NCBI RefSeq assembly: GCF_050947875.1
Contig: NC_134570.1
Location: forward strand, 243,466,584-243,530,583
Reading direction: 5' to 3'
Length of the DNA stretch: 64,000 bases
Source of the DNA: Dermacentor variabilis
Lineage: Eukaryota; Arthropoda; Arachnida; Ixodida; Ixodidae
Shown: positions 21,871 to 31,993 of the stretch, in pieces
Numbering within the stretch: position 1 is the stretch's first letter
How the letters are laid out: the number at the start of each line of letters is the position of its first letter
Notes under the pieces: generated by a model
What the model was told of the DNA's origin: nothing
The model's input: only the letters and a program-made list of their open reading frames with translations
Databases searched by the model: none
Made by a program: the position numbers and the translations under genes

Positions 21871-22569
21871 CGAGGATGGTTTACGACGCTACTGCAATGA
21901 AATTGCTTCGACCGATGCTGAAAGCTCAAACTGAAGTGCAACTCGAACTGAATTCTCGAATGAAAGTGTGGAACCCTCGAGCAGTAACCGCTCACGTACC
22001 CGATTGGAAGCTACGCCGGCAACGAATTGATCCCGCAGAGCATCCTCTTGCGAGGCAAACGAACAGTGTGACGCTGGCTCCCCTAGAGCGGCAACAAAGT
22101 CACGAACGGACTCGTTTGTGTTTTGGCTGCGGCGGGGAAAGAGATGACGCTCGACGATAACATTGTATGACGTCGAAAACTGGTCCCGTAATGCGGCGAG
22201 TGCAGAGTCGTATTCGTCAGGAGGGGCCACGACAGGCTTGTCATCGGCGAGTGCTGCGGCACTTGGCGCTGCCGGTGCTGCGGTGCTGGTCTCTGCATGT
22301 AGCGTCTGATAAATACGCTGGCCCTCCGCGTTGCTCCGGCTTGAATGCGGCGCCTCCAGATGCCAGTAAGTACATGCTGAACATCTGCTCCCACTGCTTC
22401 CATGGCAATGATGGATGGCCGGGCATCGGAAGGAAAAACGGTGGCGGAGCAAGCCCGGTGAAGCTCATGGTGGGAGGATCCGGACGGCGCAACGGGGCTG
22501 GGGGTTCTTTCACGACTTCCTCGACGCCGATGTGGTATTTTTGAAGGTGGGAGCCAGACTCCAGCCGTC
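21871..22569 (-). pseudogene. Gypsy-type gag (right, inverted arm)
   Basis: The minus strand reads the same product as 20142-20739: MSFTGLAPPPFFLPMPGHP from about 22513, the same frame break, then SAAALADDKPVVAPPDEYD and DALRDQFVAGVASNRVRERLL. It contains the LTR end and GGCG-type leader at 22569-22515. Confidence 0.85.
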
Positions 22570-23441
22570 CCGATTTAAGCCATTCATCTGGTCTGCCAAA
22601 GCAGACAGCAGCTTCAGGAGGGTCAAGGAAATGCTTTCGTCCAGATGTTCGATCCGTCGCGGCCAGTCATTGTGTCGACCGACGGGTCCGACTGTGGGCT
22701 GGGAGCAGTCGTGCAGCAACAAAGTGGATACGAGCTCCGCACAGTCGCTTTCGCATCTCGTACGCTGTCGCCTGCGGTGAGAAAATACTCAGTCGGTGAA
22801 CGAGAAGCTCTTGCATGTATCTGGGCATGTGAGCGATGGCACACGAACCTTTGGGGTCGCCATTTCACAATTAGAAGAGACCACCAGGCACTGGTGTCCT
22901 TGCTGTCGTCACAAGGACATGGAAGACGCGCACTCCGAATTGCACGCTTGAGTGCACGACTGCTTTGCTACAATTTGACTGTTGAATACCGCAAGGGGTC
23001 CACAAACACTGTAGCAGATGCACTTTCTTGGCTACCAGCTCCTACCTCGGAGGCAAAGATTGCAAATGAGGAAGAAATTGTCTCGTTCATTGAGCCAGCC
23101 TGCGTGACAAATGAGGTGTCCAGGCAGGCAGCCCTCGACGACAGTTGCCTGGAAGCCATCAAGTCATTCGTGCTGAGTTCCTGGCCGCCAAAGAAGTGCA
23201 TACCAGAAGTTGCGAAACCATTCTACCCCATTCGGGAAGAACTTTCTTTTGTCGATAACCTGCTACTGCGTGGAGGGCGCCTCGTTGTTCCGTCCTCCCT
23301 CATGGCTCAGGTGATCAGCACCACGCACGAGATGCATCCGGGTATCACGCGCACGAAGGCGCGACTGCGTGAGTGGTTCTGGTGGCTACGAATGGATAAG
23401 CAAGTGGAAACGGCAGTGAAAAACCACATCTGCCTGGAGGC
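22570..23441 (+). pseudogene. Gypsy-type pol: RT thumb, RNase H, H2C2 region
   Basis: The plus strand starts at FKPFIWSAKADSSFRRVKEML (RT connection), then a frame change to FDPSRPVIVSTDGSDCGLGAVVQQ, SRTLSPAVRKYSVGEREALA and RRDHQALVSLL (RNase H), YRKGSTNTVADALSW, and the zinc-binding/integrase N-terminus HEMHPGITRTKARLREWFWW. It is cut at 23441 by the hAT-like insertion, and the reading resumes at 36744. The normal continuation of the left gag arm would need protease and the RT palm, which exist only in inverted form. Confidence 0.85.
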
Positions 23442-25062
23442 CAGGGGCGTAGCAAGGGGGGGGGGGTAGGCTTGTGGGGCTTCAGCCCTGCCCCCCCCGA
23501 AATTTTTTCGTGCTGGGACGAACCGCCCACCAAAACAACCCATGGCGCCGGAAATCATTCTGAATTTTCTCTAGAGTGTATTTTTCGCGCCCGAAACAAC
23601 ATTTTGGCGCGAACATTGTGAACTCGGGCTGGATTTAATGGCAACGCCCATGCACCTGGAGTCGCATAACGCAAAGATGCCCATACGAGCACAAAGTTTC
23701 AAGAACGCTTTGATGGCGAGCGGGCCCGCCGCGGCATCTGGCAGCGGCCGCAGAATCTACGGAGTGCATGGATATCAATTAAGAAATTTTAGAGGTATAA
23801 AGATCACATATTGTTTTCATGTGAAAGGTGCATTGATATTTCCAAAGTCGTGCTTTACATTTTAATTTCCGGATCTTTGAGGGTTTATTGTTCTTATTAA
23901 AATTTGATGCCAAAGCTACATTTACTTTTCTAAAGTCGTAAGTCTGACCATACGACGAAATAACCCAAATCAATACACTATCAGACAAGTTGGCAAAGCA
24001 CGCAGTGAGGTCCGATGAGACGAAGCGTTGTGATGGTTCATATTTGCCATCATGTCATAGAAAAGAATATCAACATCTTTTTTACCTGCGCCAAAGCATC
24101 CATGCATGTCAAGACATTAAAGCCAGCAAAGGTAACTGTGTCCTTATTTATTTTTTCTACTTTGAATTTTATTCGGCAGGACACATTAAGCCTCTCCAAT
24201 TTTTTGTTCTCGCTACCCGCGGGCTACCAGAGCCAGCCAGAGGTCATGCATTTTTTATGTGTTGCCCTGCCAATCTCACGGCGCACTGCGGTGCGCATTC
24301 GTTTTTCTGTGGCCGAGCGGATTTTGGCCTCAGAGAGTTTTGGACGCTTTCTGGCTAGCAGACGAGAAAAAGAAGCAATGGTCGCTCGCCGTGACCACTT
24401 TGGGGACTCGACAGATTGCAACGCGTTCGCTTGAAGGCATCACCATCGTTTTGATGTTATCGCAACGTGTACGGCAAGTCTTATCTCGCCAGTGTTGGAT
24501 AACGAGCAGCATGCATATGGTTCTCTGTTGACCAAGCATCTCATGTTTTCTTCGATATTCCTAAGGTAGCTACATTAGGTGCCCGAAGTAGGCATTCGAT
24601 TGTGGCCGAGATGCTTTCCTTTGCGTTTCTTCATATCAGTGCCCCTCCCCCCCCCCCCCCCCCACACACACAGAAAGACATTGTTGCCGCGCAGCGAAGT
24701 GTCGCATGCTGAAAGTTAGATTTTTTTACTACTTTTGCGAAAAGTAATGGGCCATGGGACTCTTCACTTGCCGGATACTCTTACTATATTATTCATATCA
24801 TGAGAAGCCAACAAACACTGACACCAAGCACAACTTGGGGGAAATTAGTTGTGCTTAATAAATGTAATGAAGAAACGATAAATGGACGATGGTAGATCAG
24901 TCTTGCGTGCGCAACGGAGAAAAGCGGGAAGGAAGCGCGGCGCCTTCCCTTGCGCGCCATGCATCGGGGGAGCGGAGGGAGGGGGGGTGCAGGCCTTAGG
25001 ATTCTGTGATCTGTGAATCTCTGATTGCGCAACATGTTTATTTGCCTTGTTTGACGCATTAC

Positions 25063-25520
25063 ATAGGGTGTTTTAGCTAACTTGAGCCAGAGTTTAAAAA
25101 TATGCCGGTGCACTTTAAGACGACGCAACCAAATGCATGTTGCTCACTTTTGTATGCATTGTGTAGCTATTTTTGTATTTTGTTTAATTATATGATTAGT
25201 TATGATGAACTAACTAACCTCCGAAGCAACGAAGCTAGGAAAAAATTCCAATTAGAAAGTTTCAGAGCGTTTTGCAAAGCGTCCGAATAAACAGTTTCTG
25301 CCTTTCTATCTATTAAGTATTAGCGTTTTTCAGCTCACTGCAGATTCCCACGAAATGCAAAAAACACAACGTGACATGCCCGCTTGCATGTCGTGATTGC
25401 ACTGCTCCCGAGCTTTCCGCGCACAGACAGCTATAGGTGCACTAGCTGCCACTTAAAAAGCGTCAGATCAGCGACGCAAGCGTTGGCTGTTCGATTTAAG
25501 CAAGCAGCCACTATCTCCTG
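25063..25520 (+). repeat. Left long terminal inverted repeat of the Tc-like element
   Basis: Pairs with 34470-34931 in inverse orientation. Shared blocks include GAGTTTAAAAATATGCCG, AGACAGTTTCTG-like and GTCGTGATTGCACTGCTCCC. Similarity fades towards the inner end. Confidence 0.75.
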
Positions 25521-25853
25521 TGCTGTGTAAAGCGACTGATGGACATGGTTGTAGCGGTAGGTGGTAATTCCAGACAGCGATAAACAGACCATCGTGCATC
25601 GGCCGCTAAAGCGCGAGCAATTTTGTGATGCATTTTTCCAACGAGGACAAGCAAACATGATCCCTGCCGTAGTAGCTGCAGGCTACTACGACAGAGACGG
25701 CAAGCTGCAAGAATATTCCGAAGTTGGCACCCGGGTACGCGACTGAGCCCGATGACAATATTCAACACCTACGAGTCGCTGAAGCAAAGCGGGAGCTTCA
25801 CAAGAAAGAGGCAGAGAGCTTGAGTCATAAACAATGAGGTTCGCTCCAACGTT

Positions 25854-25996
25854 TTGTCTTTCGTGGTAGCTAATCCACATGCTAGCACGCGCAGCGTGAG
25901 CGCACAGCTCGGTGTGTCCGACTCAACTGCCTGGATGATTTTGAATACAGATGGACTGCACCCTTATCACCTGCAGTTGCATCAATGCCTGGAGTC
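25854..25996 (+). pseudogene. Tc/IS630-like transposase, N-terminal part
   Basis: Reads VVANPHASTRSVSAQLGVSDSTAWMIL, then LHPYHLQLHQCLES. This is the helix-turn-helix domain of the transposase family that ends in FQQDGAPxH (typical forms: NPxxSTRxIA, VSxSTVWRIL, HPYHLQ). The reading is cut at 25996 by the gypsy-like LTR. Joining it to 33577 across the insertion keeps the frame: the codons run on into SRDLQKRLNFANWIL. The retrotransposon therefore landed inside this gene. Confidence 0.8.
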
Positions 25997-26204
25997 TGTG
26001 TCGTATCTGGCGCAGCGCTGGCTTCGCATCTATGGCACGTGTGACGTGACAGCTATCGGTATCGCCCATGACACATTGTGGTGAGGGAACACACCCTCTC
26101 CCACTTAGTGTATATATACACGGCTGTTGAATAAACGGGGACGCTTTCCGCTCCCCTTGCTTGGTGCCTCTGGTCATGTCTTGCCTGCAGCACCGCACCA
26201 TACA
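25997..26204 (+). repeat. 5' LTR, 208 bp
   Basis: Begins TGTGTCGTATC, ends ACCATACA. It contains a TATATATA box at about 26110 and AATAAA at about 26129, giving a plausible promoter and poly(A) signal. Confidence 0.92.
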
Positions 26205-26222
26205 TGGTGTCAGAAGTGGGAT
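26205..26222 (+). promoter_or_regulatory. Primer binding site, tRNA-Leu type
   Basis: TGGTGTCAGAAGTGGGAT lies directly after the 5' LTR. Its complement, ATCCCACTTCTGACA plus CCA, matches my recollection of the 3' end of animal tRNA-Leu(CAA). Confidence 0.8.
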
Positions 26223-26276
26223 CAACGCCGACGTCCAGTCTTGGTGAACCGACGATTATACTACAAGACCAGCCCC

Positions 26277-28000
26277 ATGGACTTCCTGAAGCCACCAGGC
26301 CCGCTGAGCTCGGCTGGTGAAATTGCCAAGAACTGGCAGGCATTCAAGCAAAGGTTCGAATTTTTTCTCGCCGCGTCAGAACAGCCAACCGGCAAGCCTC
26401 GAACGGAACCATGCAAGACAGCACTTCTGCTGAGCGTTGCAGGCGAGGAAGCCATCGAGATCTTCATAAGAGCATCAGAGCATCATAACCAAAGTCACCG
26501 AGCCCACAGACTGGGTAAGCCCATTGGTCATTGTTAGAAAGAAGGACGGGAAAATTCGAGTATGTATCGACCCCAGGAGGATTAACCAATGCATCACGAG
26601 AGAACATTACACAATGCCGCGAAGAGAAGACATAGAGGCAGAGTTAGCGGCGCTACAGTTTTCACCCGTCTTGACGCGAACTCTGGTTTTCACCAAATTC
26701 CATTGGACAACGAAACCTCGCGAATTTGCACCTTGGCAACGCCATTCGGGCGCTACAGATTTCTGCGCTTACCGTTTGGTATAGCATCGGCGCCTGAGGT
26801 ATTCCAGAAAACGCTAAATGAAATTGTTGAAGGCCTTCCTGGGGTCAGAGTATACGTTGATGATGTACTGGTGTGGGGGTCGTCGAGGCAGGAGCATGAC
26901 AGGCGGCTGCAGTCGGTACTGCAAGCAGCAGAACGCGGCGGTCTGACATTTAATCCGAACAAGTGTTCCATTGGTGTCGGTAACATCGAGTTTCTTGGTG
27001 ACGTCATTGACCAGGAAGGCATCAAACCAAGCCCGTCACTGAAAAAATCAATGATTCAAATTCCTCCGCCGACCGACAAGCTCGCAGTACAGAGGATGCT
27101 AGGAACCGTGAATTATTTCAGCAAGTTTATGCCGTCACTGGCCCAAAGGACGACGCTCCTCAGAAATCTTATAAAGCAGAATACTGCGTTTGACTGGACG
27201 CCTAATCACGCTGAAGAGTGGAGGCAGCTTTGCGAAAGTATAAGTAGAGCGCCTTTACGAGCCGTGTTCGACCGAACAAAAGCAACAAAGGTGTCATGTG
27301 ATGCATCGCAAAACGGAATCGGCGCAGCGCTATTGCAGTGCCACCAGGATACATGGAAGCCAGTCGCGTATGCCTCGCGGGCACTTAGAGTGCGAACAAC
27401 GTTACTCGCAATTTGAAAAGGAGGCCCTCGCGGTGGCATATGGATGCGAGAAGTTTAACTATTTTGTCTACGGTCGGTCGTTTATTCTAAAAACTGATCA
27501 CCATCCTTTGATCGCCATCTCGCAGAAGGCCATTGGCGACATGCCCCCGAGGTTGCAGCATTTTTTCCTGCGCCTTCTTCGTTATGACGTAAAACTTCAG
27601 TTCACACCAGGGAAGCAACTGCTTCTCGCTGACATGCTGTCACGTGCAACAACCGGACCCATCACGGAAAACGACGTCATCAACGACGACACTGAAGTGC
27701 ACGCAGTAAGTGTTGTTTCCTCACTTGTCACCGATAACACCTGGAAGAGGTTGGCTACGGAAACTAGTCGGGATGAAGAATTAAAGCAAGTTCTTGTAGA
27801 CTTGGCGGCAGGAAAAGCACTCCAAGGCCATTGGAGCTCTTTTGAAGGAGAGCTTTCTCACGTGAACGGTGTCCTCTTAAAAGGGTGCAAAGTTGTAATT
27901 CCGGCTACGATGAGGAAAGAAACATTGGAACGCATTCATCAAGTCATCTGGGCATCTGGGCATAAGCTCTCGCCGCGCCAGTGGGCGCGGCGAGAGCTTA
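26277..28000 (+). pseudogene. Gypsy-like gag start fused to RT and RNase H
   Basis: ATG 26277 starts MDFLKPPGPLSSAGEIAKNW, QAFKQRFEFFLAASE (gag). Near 26485 the reading jumps to RT: VTEPTDWVSPLVIVRKKDGK, IDPRRIN, then after a frameshift near 26660 TRLDANSGFHQIPL, FGRYRFLRLPFGIASAPEVFQ, the catalytic VYVDDVLVWG and IEFLGDVID. RNase H follows (VSCDASQNGIGAALLQ, a frameshift near 27390, SQFEKEALAVAYGCEKFNYF, KTDHHPLIAI), then QFTPGKQLLLADMLSRA. The zinc-finger start ERIHQ..HLGI near 27950 is interrupted by a LINE. The missing gag C-terminus, nucleocapsid and protease amount to a large deletion. Confidence 0.88.
27964..27999. repeat. 15-bp perfect inverted repeat at the 5' end of LINE C
   Basis: Arms AAGCTCTCGCCGCGC (27964-27978) and GCGCGGCGAGAGCTT (27985-27999), with a 6-nt loop. 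The left arm has no counterpart beside the second leader repeat at 28275, so it may be a snap-back copy made at the end of first-strand synthesis. Confidence 0.85.
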
Positions 28001-28340
28001 GGAACCATGTGCCTAAAGAATCCGTTTTTGTTCCTAATACAGGCCCTGATTTGCATCACCAACAGCGATGCAGCCGCAGCTACAGAGTCCGATCCAGCTG
28101 TATGGAAACTGACGGAATTGCGCGGCCACCAGCGCACTACATCGACAGGCTTTTCTGCTGACGACACGCCGGGCCTGCGCAGCTGGACGACGCACTTGGA
28201 CCAGCACCGAGCGCCACCATCCGCTACGTCACAGCTATCGGATGTTATAAAAACAACGCAAGAGCGGCAATCGACCAGTGGGCGCGGCGAGAGCTTAGGA
28301 ACCATGTGCCTAAAGAATCCGTTTTTGTTCCTAATACAGG
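27978..28340 (+). repeat. Direct 66-bp leader repeat, 297 bp apart
   Basis: 27978-28043 and 28275-28340 are identical over 66 bp. Copy 1 ends ..AATACAGG and goes on as CCCTG. Copy 2 ends ..AATACAGG and goes on as TGAGAGAC. The 297-bp offset is a multiple of three, so the frame stays open through both and each copy offers the same ATG (28007 and 28304, MCLKNPFLFLIQ). Confidence 0.9.
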
Positions 28341-29149
28341 TGAGAGACTACCGCCATGATTCTGGCTATAGTAGTGACGATGTGTGTCTTTTGCTCTTGC
28401 CGTGCCCACGGCCGTTTATAGATGCGTTAATTAATGTGTACCATTGTTTTGTGGACTTACTAGCTTCCTGCGGGGACGTTGAATTGAATCCAGGCCCCTC
28501 TACCGAAATCATGCTGCAAAAAATTATGGACGACTTGCGAGAACTTAAGGAAGGTGTGGCCATATCAAACCGGCGTCTAGATGAAAGTAATGATAAGTTA
28601 GCTTCCATTGACCGAAAAGTAGAGGATATTTCGGCTACTGTTAAGACCTACACAGTCAAGGTAGACGACCTGCAGAAAACCGTTGATAGCCTACTGTTAA
28701 AAGTAGATGACCTCGAAAACCGAAGCCGAAGGAATAATTTAATACTGTATGGTCTACCTGAACCGAAGGAAGAAGCACACCAATCTTTGGAACGAGAGGT
28801 TTCGACAAAAATCCTTGACAGCGTACTAAATGTTTCAATTGAGCGAGCTCATCGAATAGCGAAGCCTTGGGACGACAAATTCCGCCCCGTAATATTCAGG
28901 CTAGTAGACTACCGAGACAAATTAAAAATACTGAAAGAGTGTAAAGCTTTCAAGAACACTCCATACAGCATCTCAGAGGACTTCTCTCCTAGAGTCCAAT
29001 CAATAAGAAAAAAGCTTTGGACCTGGACAAAAGAGAACCGAGACAGAGGCGACAAAGTATTTCTATCCTTCGACAAGGTTAGAATCAATGGCAATACATT
29101 CAGATGGGACGAGGCACTGGACAGGGCAGTTCCCTCAGCAGCAAATTGA
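28007..29149 (+). CDS. LINE C ORF1, RNA-binding protein with N-terminal 2A motif
   Basis: The frame is open for 380 codons from ATG 28007; ATG 28304 gives 281 codons. A hydrophobic, Cys/Leu-rich stretch (VCLLLLPCPRPFIDALINV) precedes CGDVELNPGP at 28469-28498, a full DxExNPGP 2A motif where translation would skip a peptide bond between Gly and Pro. Then come a heptad-rich coiled coil (KVEDISATVKTYTVKVDDLQKTVDSLLLKVDDL), the RRM-like LENRSRRNNLILYGL and ERAHRIA, and a C-terminal domain with SEDFSPRVQSIRKKLW. The order coiled coil, RRM-like and C-terminal domain recalls L1-type ORF1p. No lesion is visible, so it is possibly functional. Confidence 0.8.
   Translation: MCLKNPFLFLIQALICITNSDAAAATESDPAVWKLTELRGHQRTTSTGFSADDTPGLRSWTTHLDQHRAPPSATSQLSDVIKTTQERQSTSGRGESLGTMCLKNPFLFLIQVRDYRHDSGYSSDDVCLLLLPCPRPFIDALINVYHCFVDLLASCGDVELNPGPSTEIMLQKIMDDLRELKEGVAISNRRLDESNDKLASIDRKVEDISATVKTYTVKVDDLQKTVDSLLLKVDDLENRSRRNNLILYGLPEPKEEAHQSLEREVSTKILDSVLNVSIERAHRIAKPWDDKFRPVIFRLVDYRDKLKILKECKAFKNTPYSISEDFSPRVQSIRKKLWTWTKENRDRGDKVFLSFDKVRINGNTFRWDEALDRAVPSAAN
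28475..28498 (+). other. 2A-type translational recoding motif DVELNPGP
   Basis: Codons for DVELNPGP follow a CG dipeptide and a hydrophobic stretch, as in active 2A peptides, which need upstream context. Such motifs are known in ORF1 of some non-LTR retrotransposons, including CR1-type elements. Confidence 0.85.
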
Positions 29150-29203
29150 CATAGCCGGTCTAATTCCAGTCAAAAACAGCACGAAAGTAAGACTAAAGCA
29201 CAT

Positions 29204-31993
29204 TTGTTAGAGTTACCCCACGTCTTCAGTCCGCTAACTGTTTTAAATGTTAACGCCCGGAGCGTTGTGAAAAAGTCTGATGACCTTGAGAGCCTACTTC
29301 TTAGTTACAATCCTGACATCACGCTTCTAACAGAAACATGGCTTCATGATGCTATCCCTGATTCTGACATAATACCCAGCTCGTACAACATAATTCGCCA
29401 CGACCGTGGCTCGAGAGGGGGTGGTGTCGCGACCATAATTAAAAATGGCATCCCATTCACATCCATTCCACACAATACTTCTGCTGAAATGGTTTGGATT
29501 GTAGTGCCGTCTTTCAAATGTAAGGTTCTTATTGGCGTAGTATACAGGCCTCCGAATGCAGATATCTCAATTTTGGAATCGCTGCATGATTTTCTTTACG
29601 TCCACAGTAAACACTATACTCATATCATCTTATGCGGGGACTTTAATCTACCGATGATAAACTGGGACGATCTCTGTGTTCGGCATTCTTGTCAACATGC
29701 TGAAATGCTGCTCGATTTGGCGTTTTCTTTTAATCTAAAACAAGTAGTAGGAACACCTACACGTGTTACTTCAAGCTCAAAAACTATCCTCCACCTTGTT
29801 CTTATATCTGAAGCAGTCAGTGAAATAGGATTTACTGTAGAAGTTTTACCAGGCATATCAGATCATGAAGCGATTCTGCTTAAAAGCAATCTACAGCAAA
29901 ATATTATCCGTTGCCCAGACAAAGAAGTCTTGGATTTTGGGAGAGCTGCTGATGAAAGTCTAATCGACTACTTAGAGCAAGATTTCGACATTTTTCTTAA
30001 AAAATCAAATGAAGGTGTAACCTGTGTCAATGATTTATGGATGCATTTTAAGGACGCTGTGCGGGAATGTATGTACAGGTACATTCCAACAAAACGCAAG
30101 AGAATGGCCCGCAATAACCCTTGGATCACTCGGGACATACTGCAGCTAAAGCGCCGCTTAAAACGCTTGTCACGCCCCAATAGTTGTGTCGATCGTTCTG
30201 TGCTACCGTCAATGCGTACCGAACTTAGGAAAAAAATAAAAGACTCAAAGTACCATTTTTTCAATGTTAAACTACACTATTTTTTATCTAACGCCCCAAG
30301 ACAGTTTTGGATGCACATAACCGAGATAAAGAACCCGGTCACCAAAATCAGATTGAATGATACCGAGACCAGTGACAACGAGAATATTGCGGAAGCGTTC
30401 AACGAGTACTTTGCTTCGGTATTTCTACGCGGTACTGAAGACGATAGCCTAGAATTTTCAGGTTCTGGCTGCGAACTTCCAGACCTTTTTATTTCCGAAG
30501 AAGGTATCCTTTCGTCCCTATTAAACATAGAGATAAAGAAATCTGCTGGTCCTGATGACATACCAAATAATTTTCTTTTTAGATATGCGGAGTGGTGCGC
30601 AAAGTATCTGTACATAATATTTAACGAAAGTCTAAAGCAAGGTGTCCTTCCTAACGATTGGAAAGCAGCAAAGATAATTCCCATCCATAAGTCCGGAGAT
30701 AAACTCAGTATTACTAATTACAGACCCGTCGAGCTTCTCTGCACCGCTAGTAAGGTGATGGAGCACTATGTTTTTAAGCACCTGAGCACCTTTCTGGACA
30801 ACAATTTCTTTTCGGAAAAACAGCATGGATTTCGGCGTGGCCTATCTACAGTTACTCAGCTTCTACATATTACCAATGAAGTCATGGCAGCGCTGGACTG
30901 CGGCGGGCAAATAGATGTGCTTTTCCTTGATTTTCAGAAAGCATTTGACCGTGTTTGTCACCAAAGGCTAAAGCTCAAGCTACAATGTGCGCTGAAAAAT
31001 GAACAAATTCTTCGCTGGCTTGACTCTTATTTAACTAATCGAACACAATATGTCCGTATAGGAAACTCATTTTCTTCACCTGCTCCCGTACTTTCCGGTG
31101 TACCGCAAGGTTCAGTACTTGGACCTCTTCTCTTTTTGATTTATCTGAATGACTTGTCATTTGACTCCCCGGTACGATGCCGGTTCTTCGCTGATGATTG
31201 TATTGTGTACCACAACATTCAATCACCCCATGATCAGACTGCTATACAGGATTACCTTAATGCAATCGATAATTGGTGTCAATCCTGGCGTATGAACTTA
31301 AATGCCTCAAAATGTACTCAAATTATGATTACAAGAAAGAAAGCACCATCAATTTGTACATATAAAATCAATAATGTAGCAATTAGGACGGTTGACAAAT
31401 TTAAGTATCTGGGTGTAGTTATTGACTCGAAGTTAACCTGGAACGCTCATGTCCAATACGTCGTTTCGGCGTCGCTAAGGAAGCTATGGCTAATTAAACA
31501 CCGGCTCAAACATTGCACTAGTAGGACTAAACTCGCTGCCTACACGACACTCATTAGACCACTGCTTGAATATGCCGATGCTGTCTGGGATCCCCACACA
31601 AAGACCGGTGTCAACAACATTGAAAGCGTGCAAAAGAAAGCCCTTAGATTTATTTATAATATTTATAATAGACGAGTCTCGATCACTGATCTCAGAACAC
31701 GGTCTGGCCTCCCATCGCTAGAATTTCGGCGTAGACTGCATCGCCTACAAACTTTGTTTAATATCGTTAATAAACAAACAAAAATGGATCCCGACATATA
31801 CATCAATTTTAATAAAACAAGAGAAACCAGACGCAAGCACAGCAAAACGATTGTGATGCCACCGACTAAAACTACTGCTTATCGCTTCTCGTTTTTTCCT
31901 CGAACTATAGCAGAGTGGAATGCTCTACCGCAAGAAGTCGCTTGTATGTCCTCGGTTGAATCATTTGTGTCTGCCGTACAATCTTTGCAATGA
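29204..31993 (+). CDS. LINE C ORF2, endonuclease and reverse transcriptase
   Basis: 929 codons open. Endonuclease: NVNARSVVKKSDDLE, LLTETWLHD, RGGGVATI, GVVYRPPN, CGDFNLP and GISDHEAIL, but TILHLVLIS where the family has an Asp (ILDLVL), a likely loss of a catalytic acid at 29792-29794. RT: IIPIHKSGDKLSITNYRPV, HGFRRGLSTVTQL, LDFQKAFDRVCH, SGVPQGSVLGPLLFLIYLNDL, FADDCIVYH, FKYLGVVIDSKLTW. C-terminus: YADAVWDPHTK and FFPRTIAEWNALPQE. The frame from the preceding stop has no ATG before about 29490, well inside the endonuclease, so ORF2 may depend on a non-AUG start or another unusual initiation. Confidence 0.85.
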   Translation: MLELPHVFSPLTVLNVNARSVVKKSDDLESLLLSYNPDITLLTETWLHDAIPDSDIIPSSYNIIRHDRGSRGGGVATIIKNGIPFTSIPHNTSAEMVWIVVPSFKCKVLIGVVYRPPNADISILESLHDFLYVHSKHYTHIILCGDFNLPMINWDDLCVRHSCQHAEMLLDLAFSFNLKQVVGTPTRVTSSSKTILHLVLISEAVSEIGFTVEVLPGISDHEAILLKSNLQQNIIRCPDKEVLDFGRAADESLIDYLEQDFDIFLKKSNEGVTCVNDLWMHFKDAVRECMYRYIPTKRKRMARNNPWITRDILQLKRRLKRLSRPNSCVDRSVLPSMRTELRKKIKDSKYHFFNVKLHYFLSNAPRQFWMHITEIKNPVTKIRLNDTETSDNENIAEAFNEYFASVFLRGTEDDSLEFSGSGCELPDLFISEEGILSSLLNIEIKKSAGPDDIPNNFLFRYAEWCAKYLYIIFNESLKQGVLPNDWKAAKIIPIHKSGDKLSITNYRPVELLCTASKVMEHYVFKHLSTFLDNNFFSEKQHGFRRGLSTVTQLLHITNEVMAALDCGGQIDVLFLDFQKAFDRVCHQRLKLKLQCALKNEQILRWLDSYLTNRTQYVRIGNSFSSPAPVLSGVPQGSVLGPLLFLIYLNDLSFDSPVRCRFFADDCIVYHNIQSPHDQTAIQDYLNAIDNWCQSWRMNLNASKCTQIMITRKKAPSICTYKINNVAIRTVDKFKYLGVVIDSKLTWNAHVQYVVSASLRKLWLIKHRLKHCTSRTKLAAYTTLIRPLLEYADAVWDPHTKTGVNNIESVQKKALRFIYNIYNRRVSITDLRTRSGLPSLEFRRRLHRLQTLFNIVNKQTKMDPDIYINFNKTRETRRKHSKTIVMPPTKTTAYRFSFFPRTIAEWNALPQEVACMSSVESFVSAVQSLQ

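Larger units (their letters stand above)
20042..22569. repeat. About 700-bp inverted repeat (fold-back) of the gag region
   Basis: The left arm 20042-20739 (LTR end, leader and gag, plus strand) is repeated in inverse orientation at 21871-22569, with a 1131-bp spacer. Over 124 sampled bases at the gag 3' end the arms differ at three positions. The same gag frameshift is in both arms, so both derive from one already defective template. Confidence 0.85.
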
